A stretch of DNA of 64,000 bases from Polychytrium aggregatum (GCF_025602895.1 NW_026516214.1:974619-1038618), one strand, 5' to 3'. Counted from the stretch's first letter, positions 53,474 to 64,000 are shown. Notes: generated by a model from the letters alone, not told the origin. A program made the numbers and translations.

Positions 53474-53797
53474 TGTGACGAACCGGCGTGTTCGTCACAT
53501 AGCGCGTGCACGCAGACTGAGCGACGCAGCGTGGGAACCTCGACCCGGTTCCCCGCACCGACTCTTGCTGGGCCCAAACTATAAAAGGCGCCATCCCCGT
53601 CGCCCGAGAGGCCCAGCAAGAGGAATCACCTGTATTCTCCGCCTTGCCCTGCGTCGTTCGCCAAATAAACGACCGTCTCCAGTCCCCGTCCCCCCGATCC
53701 CGTCCTGCTTCCGCCCTGCCGTCGCCTCGCTTCCGTCCTGCCTTCGCTCGAGCCTCGCCCGCCGTTCCGTCCTCTCCAGCCCTGCCCGTCCGTGACA
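53474..53797 (+). repeat. G 5' LTR with promoter
   Basis: 324 bp. It opens with TGTGACGAAC-CGGCGT-GTTCGTCACA, a perfect 10-bp inverted repeat (53474-53499). TATAAAAGG starts at 53580; AAGAGGAATCA is at 53618-53628, 38 nt on; CAAATAAACG follows. Confidence 0.94.
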
Positions 53798-53799
53798 TT

Positions 53800-53810
53800 T
53801 GATTCCTCTT
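53800..53810 (+). other. G self-primer binding site
   Basis: TGATTCCTCTT, two bases after the LTR, is an exact complement of 53618-53628. Confidence 0.75.
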
Positions 53811-53825
53811 CTTACCTTGCCTGCC

Positions 53826-54593
53826 ATGGCCGACGCTCCTCTCCGCCTCCCTGACCCATTTGACGGCAACCGTCGTCGCTTCCGTTCCTTCCTGACCCAA
53901 GTCAAGATCATCCTGTCCATCCACGAGGCCCGCTACCCCACGGACCGTCACCGGGTGGGCCTTGTGGGCACATTGCTCGCCGGACTACCCGCAGACTGGT
54001 TCGCCAGCCTCGTTGCAACGGAGAGCCCCGCCATCCAAGATTTTGCCACCTTCGTTCGCCAGCTCGAAGCTCGTTTTGGCGACCCGCACTCCGTCGTCCG
54101 GTCTGAAGGCGCTATCATGCGCCTCACCCAAGGCAAGCGGTCTGTTGCGATCTTCGCCTCCGAGTTCCAGCTCCTCCAAGCGGAGATCCACTGGGACGAA
54201 CAGGCTCTGATCGCCCAGTATTACCGCGGGCTCAACACCGACGTCAAAGACATGCTCGCGATTCGAGGCGAGCTGCCTGCCACGCTTGACGAGCTCATCG
54301 AAGTGGCGACTCGCCTCGACGCCCGCATCTACCAGCGCCGTCTCGAGGAGGACCGCCGCCCTCGCCGTCCCAACCTCGAGCTGCCTCCACCCGCAGGATT
54401 CAAGGAAGCCCAAGACGACCCCTTGGTGGCTCAAGTCCCCGGCTCCGGTTCAGCCTCCCGCGAAGCCGAACGCAGACATCGCAGAGCCAATAATCTCTGC
54501 CTGTACTGCGGGGAGGCCGGACACTTTGTCAAGGCCTGCCCCAACCGCCGAACCAACACCGAGTCGGGAAACGACATGCGCCAGAGCCTCTAA
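53826..54593 (+). CDS. gag: G gag: capsid/nucleocapsid protein
   Basis: 255 residues from ATG 53826 ([15 protein letters not shown]). The shortest Gag here; it lacks the N-terminal coiled region of A and F and starts almost at the gag core ([39 protein letters not shown]). A CCHC knuckle ([14 protein letters not shown]) lies near 232. The tail [10 protein letters not shown] holds the slip site. Open. Confidence 0.91.
   Translation: MADAPLRLPDPFDGNRRRFRSFLTQVKIILSIHEARYPTDRHRVGLVGTLLAGLPADWFASLVATESPAIQDFATFVRQLEARFGDPHSVVRSEGAIMRLTQGKRSVAIFASEFQLLQAEIHWDEQALIAQYYRGLNTDVKDMLAIRGELPATLDELIEVATRLDARIYQRRLEEDRRPRRPNLELPPPAGFKEAQDDPLVAQVPGSGSASREAERRHRRANNLCLYCGEAGHFVKACPNRRTNTESGNDMRQSL
54566..54572 (+). 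promoter_or_regulatory. G -1 frameshift site GGGAAAC
   Basis: Gag codons TCG GGA AAC GAC, the same core as in A and F. Pol is -1 to gag. The gag stop is seven codons on. Confidence 0.78.
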
Positions 54594-57500
54594 GGGCCGC
54601 TGCTCTGGCGCTGACCGACAATGTCAGCAATAAAGTCTTTTCCAAACCTCAAAGACCAATTGCTACCGCCCATCCCAAGGCCCAACCTGCCCTAACTCCC
54701 CGACCCGTACCCATCCCGCAACCCAGCCCCGCCTCGTTCTTCCAGGCCGCCCCCCAGCCCCAGACCATTCGACCCGTCCAAGAGCATGCGCCGCTCTCAA
54801 ACACCTCGACCACCGCCGCTACCACTTGCCCTCGGGCCAAGGTGGACCTCCGTTACCTCATGCACCCACCCATCCTCGAGTCCAGCAACCTGCCCATCCA
54901 CTTCCCAAAGCAGACTTCCCATGCCCCAGTCCCCCCACATGCTCCCCCACCTGGCAGCACGCCCCTCACAGCCAACACCGCCCCCACCACATGCCCCCCG
55001 CATGGTGGTGGCGACACGCCCGACCCCGACTGCGTGCATATGGTTGCCGCTTTGTCAATGATTGCACGCCGCCAAGACTCCAAGCTGTTCCTTATCCCCA
55101 TCCAGCTCCAACAAGGTGACCTCGTGGCCCCAACGCTCGCCATGGTCGACAGCGGATGCTCCGCATGCTTGATCGATCCCACGTTTGCCAAGGAAGTGGG
55201 ACTTGCCATCCACACCAAAGACAAGCCACTGGCTGCGGAAGGCATCGACGGACACGCCCTTCCCACGATCACCGAAGAGACCGAACCGCTGACGATTGCG
55301 GTCGGCGGCCACGAGCAGCCCCTCGTGCTCGATCTCATGCCCAGCCCGCACGCGCCAGTTGTGCTTGGCTTGCCTTGGCTTCACCAGCACAATCCCACAG
55401 CCGACTGGGCGGCCGGGACCGTCGATATCCCGACGACTCCCATCGTTGTTGCCGCCTCTCACCCAACTGGAGGAAGCAATCCTCCAGCTACATTGCCGGA
55501 GAAGTACGGTGACTTTGCCGATGTGTTCAGTAAGGGAAAGGCAGACCGACTGCCCGACCACCGCCCATACGATTGCAGCATCGACCTCGTCCCCGACAAG
55601 TCCCCCCCTTTCGGTCCCATTTACAATCTGTCGGTGGAAGAAACGAAAGCACTACGGGAGTACTTGGACGAGAATCTTGCGAAGGGATTCATTCGCCCGT
55701 CCAAGTCTCCCGCGGCCTCCCCTGTCCTATTCGTTCGGAAGAAAGACAGCACACTGCGCTTGTGTGTTGACTACAGAAGCCTGAACAAGATCACAGTTCG
55801 GAACCGGTATCCGCTTCCACTGATTCCCGCACTGCTCGAGCGCCTGAGCGGGGCAAAGGTGTTTTCGAAAATCGACCTGCGCGGTGCGTACAACCTTGTA
55901 CGCATCCGTGCAGGCGACGAATGGAAAACAGCCTTCCGCACCCCGTTCGGCCTCTTCGAGTACTTAGTGATGCCCTTTGGGCTCACGAATGCACCCGCCG
56001 TGTTTCAGCATTTCCTTAACGATGTGTTCCGTGACCTCCTAGACACCTATGTGGTCGTCTATTTGGATGACATTTTGGTGTTCTCGCCATCACAGGAGAC
56101 ACACGATCAACACGTCCGGGAAGTCCTCTCTCGCCTCAGAAGCCACGGGCTCTTCGGCAAGCTCGAAAAGTGTCTCTTCGATTGCCAAGAGGTCGAATTC
56201 CTTGGTTAGGTCGTATCTACAGGCTGTATCAGCATGGACCCGGCCAAAGTCCAGTCTGTTATCGAATGGAAGCCTCCCCACTCGGTCAAGGGAGTGCAAC
56301 GGTTCCTGGGATTTGCAAATTTCTACAGACAATTCATCAACGCATACTCCTCCGTGGCAATCCCGCTCAACGAACTTACTCGCAAGGACATCCCCTTTGC
56401 GTGGACACCCAAGGCACAGCATGCATTCGACTCACTCAAACAAGCCTTTACGTCCGCACCCGTCCTTGCACATCCCAGGATGGATGCCCCATTTGTGGTC
56501 GAGACTGATGCGTCCGACTTTGCCATCGGAGCAGTACTCTCGCAGCCGGACGGGGAGGATGTGCTACGCCCCGTAGCCTTCCACTCCCGAAAGCTGCTGC
56601 CCAACGAGAGTCGCTACGATGTGCATGACAAGGAGTTGCTCGCCATCGTGGATGCATTCAAGAGATGGCGGCACTTCCTGGTCGGATCGGCACATCGAGT
56701 CACGGTCCACACCGACCACAGAAATCTGCAGTATTTCATGACCGCACGGGCGCTCAACGGACGCCAAGCACGATGGGCCATGACCCTGGCAAACTTTGAC
56801 TTTGTCATTACTTTCCGACCTGGCAAGCTCCACACCAAGGCCGACGCCTTGTCTCGCAGGGCGGAGCATGGCTTTGAGGAGGGAGAAGGCTCCGCCCGGG
56901 TCGAACAGCCGCTCATACGACCCGAACAAGTCCTAGCCAGCGCCATCCATCAAGACGAGGCCGACGACGACGAGAGCGACCTCGACAAGGAGGATGCGCA
57001 CGCTTGCCCAAATGACCTGGACGATACGCATCCGGATGGTACAGAAGAGGCCGACCCTCTCCCAAGTCAGGACGACCAGCACCACCCCCCAAGCCCGGAA
57101 CGCCAGCTTGAGTTACTGCGTCAGTATCACGACAGTCCGCTCGCAGGACATTTCGGGATCTCCAAGACGTACAAGCTGCTCAGTCGTGACCACAGATGGC
57201 CCGGAATGAAGCGTGATGTTGCCGATTACGTGCGCACATGTGATACGTGTGCACGGGCCAAGACTCCAAGACACCCTCCAAGTGGCCTCCTGGTACCACT
57301 CCCAGTCCCAAATCGGCCTTGGGGCTCAACATCAGTCGACTTCATAACGGACCTACCGCCAGCAAAGGGAATGGACTCGGTCATGGTCGTCGTGTGTCGC
57401 CTGACCAAGATGGCTCACTTCGTACCATGTACCAAAACAACCACTGCTCCACAGGCCGCCTCGCTGTTCATCCGTGAGGTTGCTCGACTGCATGGGATGC

Positions 57501-58415
57501 CAGACACGATCGTGTCCGACCGGGGCCCACAATTTGTCTCCCGCTTCTGGAGGCGACTCATGGAACTGCTCGGTGCCACGGTCAATCTCTCATCTGCGTT
57601 TCACCCGCAGACCAACGGGCAAACCGAGCGGGTGAACCAGATCCTGGAACAGTATCTCCGCTGTTATGTCATACCAGCAGGATGACTGGTTGGAACTCCT
57701 GCCACTTGCAGAGTTTGCGTACAACAACGCAACTCACGAGTCGACAGGAGTGTCCCCATTCTACGCTAATTATGGCTTGCACCCTCGTTTCTCAGTCCTC
57801 CAGCCACAAGCAACGGTCAATCCCGCCGCGCAGGGGCACGCAAAGCTCCTTGAAGATGTTCGTCAGCGTCTGACAAAGGTCTTGACAGAGGCGCAAGAAC
57901 GACACAAACGATTTGCCGACCATCACCGGGCAGAACCACCGCCGTATGCACCGGGCGACAAGGTGTGGCTCCGGCGGGTCAACATCAAGACCACACGCCC
58001 GTCGGAGAAGCTCGATTATAGGCGAATTGGCCCTTACAAGATCAAGAGGAAGGTGAACGAGGTAGCGTTCGAGCTGGACCTCCCAGCACACTTCCGAGTG
58101 CACCCGGTGTTCCACACCGCACTCCTGGAGCCGTACCACAAGTCAACGATCCCCAACCGGGATATCCCTCCTCCACCTCCAATCGAGGTGGAAGACCAAC
58201 TCGAATACGAAGTTGAAGAGATTCTGGACTCGAGAAGGCAAGGGAGGGGAATCCAATACTTGGTCGCCTGGAGAGGCTATCACATCACCGAAGCCACTTG
58301 GGAACCCGCTTCGAATCTTGCCCACGCACCACTGATTGTCAAGGAGTTCCACCAGCGCTTCCCAGAGAAGCCAGTTCCCCCCAACAAGCAAGCGCAAGGG
58401 TTGAGAAGGGTGTGA
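54572..58415 (+). pseudogene. pol: G pol with one nonsense codon and one frameshift
   Basis: Pro/Thr-rich linker, protease [14 protein letters not shown] near 55145, RT with VDYRSLN and YLDD ([11 protein letters not shown]) near 56065. Then TAG at 56207-56209 falls in FLG-stop-VVS where a Tyr codon is expected. The same frame continues through RNase H (ETDASDFAIG), the HHCC finger and integrase (VDFITDLP, VSDRGPQF, QTERVNQI) to 57668. There it breaks (GTCATACC, two bases short relative to the related sequences) and resumes from about 57670 to TGA 58413-58415, with a chromodomain (EYEVEEILDSRRQGRG...WRGY...TWEP). The stop touches the LTR. Confidence 0.9.
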
Positions 58416-58739
58416 TGTGACGAACCGGCGTGTTCGTCACATAGCGCGTGCACGCAGACTGAGCGACGCAGCGTGGGAACCTCGACCCGGTTCCCCGCAC
58501 CGACTCTTGCTGGGCCCAAACTATAAAAGGCGCCATCCCCGTCGCCCGAGAGGCCCAGCAAGAGGAATCACCTGTATTCTCCGCCTTGCCCTGCGTCGTT
58601 CGCCAAATAAACGACCGTCTCCAGTCCCCGTCCCCCCGATCCCGTCCTGCTTCCGCCCTGCCGTCGCCTCGCTTCCGTCCTGCCTTCGCTCGAGCCTCGC
58701 CCGCCGTTCCGTCCTCTCCAGCCCTGCCCGTCCGTGACA
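58416..58739 (+). repeat. G 3' LTR
   Basis: 324 bp, the same as 53474-53797, including the terminal 10-bp hairpin. Followed by GCTAG. Confidence 0.94.
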
Positions 58740-58744
58740 GCTAG

Positions 58745-59135
58745 GATCTTGAGTCAAGTGTGTCTGGGGTCGAAGGTGATGACCAGAAACATGAGCGGGC
58801 GAAGGCGGGCTATTTATCTGTCTGGCGGTCCCGGAGGCGAAGCCTGCCGCAGCGGGGGCGAAGCAGCGGAGGCGCCGGGACAGCAGCCAGGCAGCAGCGG
58901 CTAACCGGAGAAACATATGAAAGTCTGACAAATGCTCGGTGGCTGACAAATGCGGGTGACACAGCGTTTGACTAATGCATAGCGATGACAAATGCAGGGA
59001 ACACAGAGCGGCGTGTGCAACATGAGAGCAAGGAGAAAGGAAAGGCGTCGCAGGACAAAGGAAAAAGAAAGTGTGCAACGCAAACAGTGACACAAGTGCG
59101 ACGGTGCAGCCAAGCGGGCAGAGGGATCTGTGACA
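58745..59135 (-). repeat. B2 3' LTR, second part
   Basis: Continues the B LTR in reverse after the duplicated GCTAG (58740-58744), from GATCTTGAGTCAAG to GGATCTGTGACA. A run of seven C directly to its right (59136 onward) is the reverse of the B polypurine tract. Confidence 0.9.
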
Positions 59136-59169
59136 TCCCCCCCAGAAAAATTGTGCTCAAGTCAAACCA

Positions 59170-62100
59170 TCAATTTTTCGATCCCGAGTTGCGTTGCACT
59201 TGTGCTTGGCAAAGGTCGATCAGTGTGTCGATTTCCGGAAGGTTGCGGTTGCGGCTGAGGAAGTCGTGGATGTCTGCGAGTCCTCCATCCAAGAGTTCGG
59301 CCAGTGGTGCCCACGAGTCGTAGGATGGGTCGTATCCCTGCCAGCGGAGTAGGAACTCGTGTCGATATCCAGGAAGTCGACGTCGTCGGTTGATCCTGTG
59401 TCCAATGATCGCTTCGAACACTGATTCGTCGTTGTGGTTGGGTCCAGGTTCGTCAAACACAAGTTGGTCGGTCGATGGTGTGTTGTAGGGGACGAGGGCG
59501 GAAGCTGGGAGTTCGGTTGTGAATCGGAGGGTCCTCGGGAGTCGATGTCGATATCCAGTCGTCCCGATCTTCTCGATGATCTTGAAGGGTCCCAAGTACG
59601 GCATCCGCATCTTGGAGGGTGTGACGTCGTCCGTGCTGAAGTGATACGCGGTCGTGTCGATCAGGACTTGGTCGCCAATGTCGTAGCTGATATCCCGTCG
59701 ATGTCGGTTGGCGTAGTACAGGGCCCGGTCCTGGGCCTTGCCGATGTTGTCCGAGACCAAGTCCAGAGTCGCTTGCATCTCCTCGATCGACTGTGCTGCG
59801 GGGTTGGACTCGGCGATGATGTCGGTGTTGGCCGGGGTGCGAGGATGCTGACCGTGCATCAGGAAGAAGGGCGAATGTCCAGTCGATGCTGAGTTGTGTG
59901 AGTTGAGTGCGAACTGGATGTATGGCACTTGATCGATCCAGCGGGAGCCGAGGGCCAGAGTCGAACAGCGGATGGCCTCGGCGACGGTTGCCACAAAGCG
60001 TTCGACTTGTCCGGCGGCCTCGTGGTGGTGGGCAAAGGCGATCCGGAGTTCGGTCTTGAGCAGAGCGTTAAGTCCTGTCCAGAAGGCCGACCGGAAGCGT
60101 GTGTCGTGATCGGAGATGAAAGTGCCGGCGAGTCCAAAGTGCACAAAGACATCGCGGAAGTACTGGCGGGCGACGTCTTCGGCCGAGTCGGTCTTGTTGC
60201 CGGGGACCAGGACGACGTACTTGGTGAGGGAGTCGACAAAGATCGTGATCGAGTTGAAGGTGCGGCCCGAGAGTGAGTCCGTGACTGGCGGGAGTCCGAG
60301 GATGAAGTCGAGGGCGACAGTGTCCATCTTGCGGGTGGCCACAGGGATCCGGGAGAAGTGGCCGTATGCTTGTTGTCGTCGGATCTTGGCTCGCTGGCAG
60401 ATGTCGCAGTGCGAGACCCACTCGGCAATGTCCTTGGACATGGCGGGCCAGTAGTAGTGGGTTGAGATGGCCTTGTAGAGCGTGTTGGTGCCGGGGTGAG
60501 CTGCACAGACAGAGTCGTGGTGGTCCTGATGATCGAGATGCGGAGGTCCTTGCCGGGGATGCAGATGCGGGTCGAGTCGAAGTAGAGAATCCCGTGTCGA
60601 AGTGAGAAGCGGTGCAGCTGTGCCTTCATCCACGGCTTGAGTCCGTCGGTCGAGTTGTCGCGGAGGACCGAGATCAGTGCTGACAGGATCGGGTCGGAGC
60701 TGTACTGAGTGCGGATGGTGTCCAAGAGATCGTCGGGCGAGGGTCCGAGGTTGACAATCGCGTTGATGATCGAGACTTGGACGGCCTTGGAGATGGCTGT
60801 CGGTGTGCGCGAGAGCACGTCGGCGACCTTGTTCCACGAGCCGGGGATCCACTGGATCTCGAGGTCAAAGTCCAGCATCGTGTCGATGGCTCGCTGTTGG
60901 CGCTTGTTGAGGGTCTTGGAGTCGAGGATGTGCTTGAGCGCCTTCTGGTCGGTGTGGAGGAAGACTTTGCGGCCGACGAGGTAGTTCTTGAACTTGTCGA
61001 GGTGGCGGGTGATCGACAGCAGCTCGCCGTTGTAGGGCGAGTAGTTGAGTTCGGATCCGTGCAGTTTCTGCGAGTTGAAAGCGATGGGGCGCACCGTGCC
61101 GGATCCGTCCATGTCCTGCCGATCCATCCACCAATCGATGCGCTTGACTCGGACCAGTCGGTGAAGAGGTGAATGTCCTTGTCCGGGTTGACCATGTGCA
61201 GCGACTGAGGCGAGAGCAACTTGAGCTGCTCGAAGGCGGCGATGGCGTTGTCGTCCCAGACGACGGACTTGGTCGAGTTGGCGGAGCGGGTGGTGATCAG
61301 AGTCGAGAGTGGACCGGCGAGGGCAGCGTAGCCAGGGACAAAGCTCATGATGGTGTTGGTCAAGCCGAGGAAGCTGCGGAGTTCGTGTTCGGTCGTTGGT
61401 CGCGGGTAGTTCTTGATGGCGTCGATGCGCGAGGGATGCACTTGGATGCGTCCTTCGCCGATGATGAAGCCGAGATAGGTGACGGTCGAGTTGAAGAACG
61501 AACACTTCTCGGGTCGGATCTTGAAGCCGTGTCGGTGGATCTTGTCGAGGACCAGTTCGATGTGGCGGATGTGCTGGTCCTCGTCCTCGGATGCGATCAG
61601 GATGTCGTCGATGTAGACGAACACAAAGTCGTCGATGAACTCGCGGAAGATGTCGTTCATCGCGGCTTGGAACACGGAGGGACTGTTGGCGAGGCCGAAG
61701 GGCATCACAAGCCACTCAAAGTGGCCGTACTTGGTCCTGAAGGCCGTCTTGGGGGTGTCGGCGTCGGCAATGCGGATCTGGTGGAATCCGCGTTGCAAGT
61801 CGAGCTTGGAGAAGACACGGCACTTGGACAGGCGGTCGATGATCTCGCGCATGTTGGGCAGCGCGGTGCGGTCCTTGACGGTGATCTTGTTGAGGGCGCG
61901 GAAGTCAAAGACGAGTCGGAACTTGTCGCCCTGCTTGACCCAGAAGATCGGTGCGCCGAAGGGCGAGACGGACTTGCGGATGTGGCCGATCCGGAGCAAT
62001 CGGTCGAGTTCGTCTTTGAGACGAGCGAGTTCTTCGGCCGACATTTGGTAGAGCGACGACCAGGTTGGCTTGGCAGAGTCGTCGAGTCGGATGTTCATGT

Positions 62101-62905
62101 CGATGCCGGGTCGGTGAGGCGGGAGTTCCTTGAGTTCGTTGAAGGCATCGCGGTACTTTGCGATGATGGATCGGTGTTCGGGGGTCAGTGGTTCGAGGAC
62201 ACGGGCAAGTTGGGCAACGGGGTCGTAGGGTTCAACAGCAACTGTATTCAAGTCACTGCTCAGAGTACAAACATACACGGCGCCGGGAGTCGAAGCCAGT
62301 GCGTTGATCTGCTGGGTCGACATGTGGTACTGGGATCGGAGTTCGAGGGTCGTGAGTGGCATTCCGGTGTCGGGTCGCGATGCCGTCCAAGTGTGGTGCT
62401 TCCCGTCGATCGAGAACTTGATTCGGTTGGAGGGCCAGTCGATCTCGGGGTTGGTCTGGTCGAGCCAGTTCTTGCCGAGGATAACGTCCCAGGTGAGTGG
62501 CGCGGTGAAGAGGTTGATGCGGGCGTGGTAGTCGTGGATGGTGAGGTCGACGGGATCGGTGACGGAGGACGGGAAGGACTTGCCGTTGGGCATCGTGACG
62601 GCGTTGGCGGTGGTCTTGGTTCGAAGGTCGAGGGTCGAGGCGAGGGTCTCGGAGATGTGCGAGTTGGTCGCACCAGGGTCGATGAGGACGGTGATCGGGG
62701 AGCCGTTGAGGGTGGCGTCGATCACAAGCAGTCCCTTGCCGTGGTTGGCGGCAATGCGGTGGGGTTCGTCGATGAGAGAGTTGATCAGGTGAGGTCCGGT
62801 GGCGAGAGTCAATAGTTCAGCGTCGGGGGTCGGAGTCGGATGGCGGCAACTCGCCGGGTCCTTCAGAGGTCGTAGTATCCAGGGGTTGCCGCCTCGTCGT
62901 TTCCC
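59170..62905 (-). pseudogene. pol: B2 pol with two single-base deletions
   Basis: The -1 frame enters at the slip site GGGAAAC (62899-62905) and is open through protease (IDPGATNSHI), RT (YIDD) and the start of RNase H. It is then broken near 61119, where B1 has GGG and B2 has GG, and again near 60526, where B1 has AAGG and B2 has AGG. The integrase and chromodomain are open from there to 59170 in the final frame. Otherwise residues match B1 almost throughout. Confidence 0.9.
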
Positions 62906-63919
62906 TGATCTTCGTAGAAGGTGGCCTGGTCGGCGGTCTCGACGATGGCGTTGATGCGGGGCTGGTTCAAGGGACACTGCGAGGCGATGTGGCCGAACTT
63001 GCGGCAGCGGAAGCAGCCTCCGTTACGGCGGAGGTACTCCTTCTCGCGGTCGGTGAGCTTCTTGATCGGGCGCATGTCGACGTTGTCGAGGTCCATGGCG
63101 TTGGGGTCACGTGCGGGAGGCTGGGTCGGCTGGAAGGCGGGACGAGGAGGACGGACCATTGGGCGGAACTGCGGCTGACCAGGTGGAGCGCGGAAGAGAG
63201 GAGGTCGCTGGAACTGGAGCTCGCGGAAGGGTTGATCGCGGAACTGAGTGCGAGCGGGCTGCTGCATCAGGGGTTGCGATTGACCCATAATGGACTCGTA
63301 TCGCTCGGCGAGGGCCATGGCATCTTCGAGGGTGGCTGTGTTGGAGTCAAGCTTCCATTCGACTTCGATGCGCACCCTGTGCTTGAGCTTGGTGAGGTAG
63401 CGCTGCAGGTTCTGGCGGTTGTTGCTGAAGTGGGGCAGCTCGAGGAGGAGATCGCGGAAGCGAGAGTTGAACTGCTCGACGGAGCCGGTGTGGCGCAGTG
63501 CTTCGAACTCATCCTCGGTGGTGCGCAGCGAGGTGGACGGAAGGAAGGTGTCGCGGACGAGGGACAGGACGGCGGCCGGGGTCAGGTTGTCGAGTTGCTT
63601 GCCCTGGGACCAGAGGCGCCACCAGGTCTTGGCCTTGCCCTTGAGGTTCATGGCGACGGTGGCGACAGCGGTGGCGTCATCGAGACTGTGGAAGGCAATG
63701 TACTCGGTCATTGAGAAGACAAACTCGTCAACGACAGCAGCCTTACGCTCGCCAGTGAAGGCGTCGGGGAGCGGGATCTTGGGACGCTTGAAACCGGGAG
63801 GGACCGTGGGGAGATTCGGCTGGGCGTCAGGGCGGAGAGGACCAGGGCGCGGTCCTCGAGCGATAGTTGTCAAGGGCCTGGAGACAGGCATTGACGGCGG
63901 GATCGTCCGATGCTACCAT
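62863..63919 (-). pseudogene. gag: B2 gag with early single-base deletions
   Basis: As in B1 the ATG straddles the LTR and primer site (63917-63919) and starts MVASDDPAVNACLQAL. Two bases are missing relative to B1, near 63870 and 63828, so the first 30 or so codons are out of frame with the rest. The remainder, from AQPNLPTVPPGFK through the CCHC knuckle to the stop at 62863, is open and matches B1. Confidence 0.88.
63907..63918 (-). other. B2 tRNA-type primer-binding site
   Basis: Element sense TGGTAGCATCGG, abutting the LTR, identical to B1. Confidence 0.8.
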
Positions 63920-64000
63920 GTCAGATCACGGGATCAAGAGGAATCAAAAGAAAAGATAGAGAAGGGTTTTATTGATCTTAGCGAGGCTAGGATCTAGTCA
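63919..64000 (-). repeat. B2 5' LTR, start only
   Basis: Plus-strand TGTCAGATCACGGG to the window edge, reverse of the B LTR with several one-base losses (for example in the AAAAGA runs and at GGATCTAGTCA). The remainder is outside the window. Confidence 0.85.

Larger units (their letters stand above)
53474..58739 (+). mobile_element. Element G: Ty3/gypsy chromovirus in the B2 LTR
   Basis: 5.3 kb with two 324-bp LTRs that look identical, a perfect duplication GCTAG (53469-53473, 58740-58744), a self-primer site, open gag, and pol with one stop codon and one frame break. The matching LTRs show recent insertion although pol is broken. Confidence 0.94.
53398..64000 (-). mobile_element. Element B2: family B element, split by G, runs off the window
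   Basis: Reverse of B1: 3' LTR in two parts (53398-53473, 58745-59135), pol, gag, primer site, then the start of the 5' LTR at 63919. Sequence is nearly the same as B1 but with at least four single-base deletions in the coding frames. The right duplication is outside the window. Confidence 0.92.

Overview
This window is almost wholly transposable elements: a nested stack of Ty3/gypsy (Metaviridae) LTR retrotransposons. I recognise no host gene with confidence. Gag proteins with zinc knuckles, pol order PR-RT-RNaseH-IN and a C-terminal chromodomain in every pol that reaches the 3' LTR identify chromoviruses. GC-rich coding sequence, short 5-bp target-site duplications (TSDs) and Tf1/sushi-like self-priming leaders suggest a fungal genome; the lineage cannot be fixed from this window. 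Family letters A-I are my own labels.

Layout, left to right. 1-624: unassigned flank. 625-12264: element B1 (+, both ORFs open), whose 5' LTR is split by element A1 (876-6791, -, intact). 12265-13845: unassigned DNA, a candidate solo LTR and a decayed B LTR. 13846-19373: element H (+), with its 3' LTR cut by A2. 19374-20003: A2 (+), cut in gag by C1. 20004-37639: C1 (+), with gag split by D (21405-34672, -) and pol cut by E. D carries a 71-bp minisatellite in its leader, into which the intact element C2 (26964-33367, -) has inserted. 37640-39524: E (+), cut by C3. 39525-52012: C3 (+), with pol split by the intact element F (42037-48111, +). 52013-53397: fragments of I (-), of a fourth C copy, and of an F LTR (-). 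53398-64000: B2 (-, running off the window), with its 3' LTR split by G (53474-58739, +).

How the genes work together. In seven families gag and pol are separate frames joined by a -1 shift, at G GGA AAC (A, B, E, F, G), G GGA AAT (C) or G GAA AAC (H), placed in register a few codons before the gag stop. Families A, C, F, G and H carry, two bases after the 5' LTR, a 9-12-nt sequence complementary to a stretch of their own LTR lying exactly 38-39 nt downstream of the TATA box. This is the layout expected of Tf1-type self-priming. Families B, D and E instead share a tRNA-type primer-binding site, TGGTAGCATCGG, directly abutting the LTR. In B the gag ATG is formed by the last LTR base plus the first two primer-site bases.

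Most points of interest are in the elements: the two priming classes, the conserved slippery sites, the hairpin array in the C LTR, the DDG protease and His-less zinc knuckle of C, the KIDD reverse transcriptase of H, and the C3 copy, which looks like a recombinant (or a misassembly).
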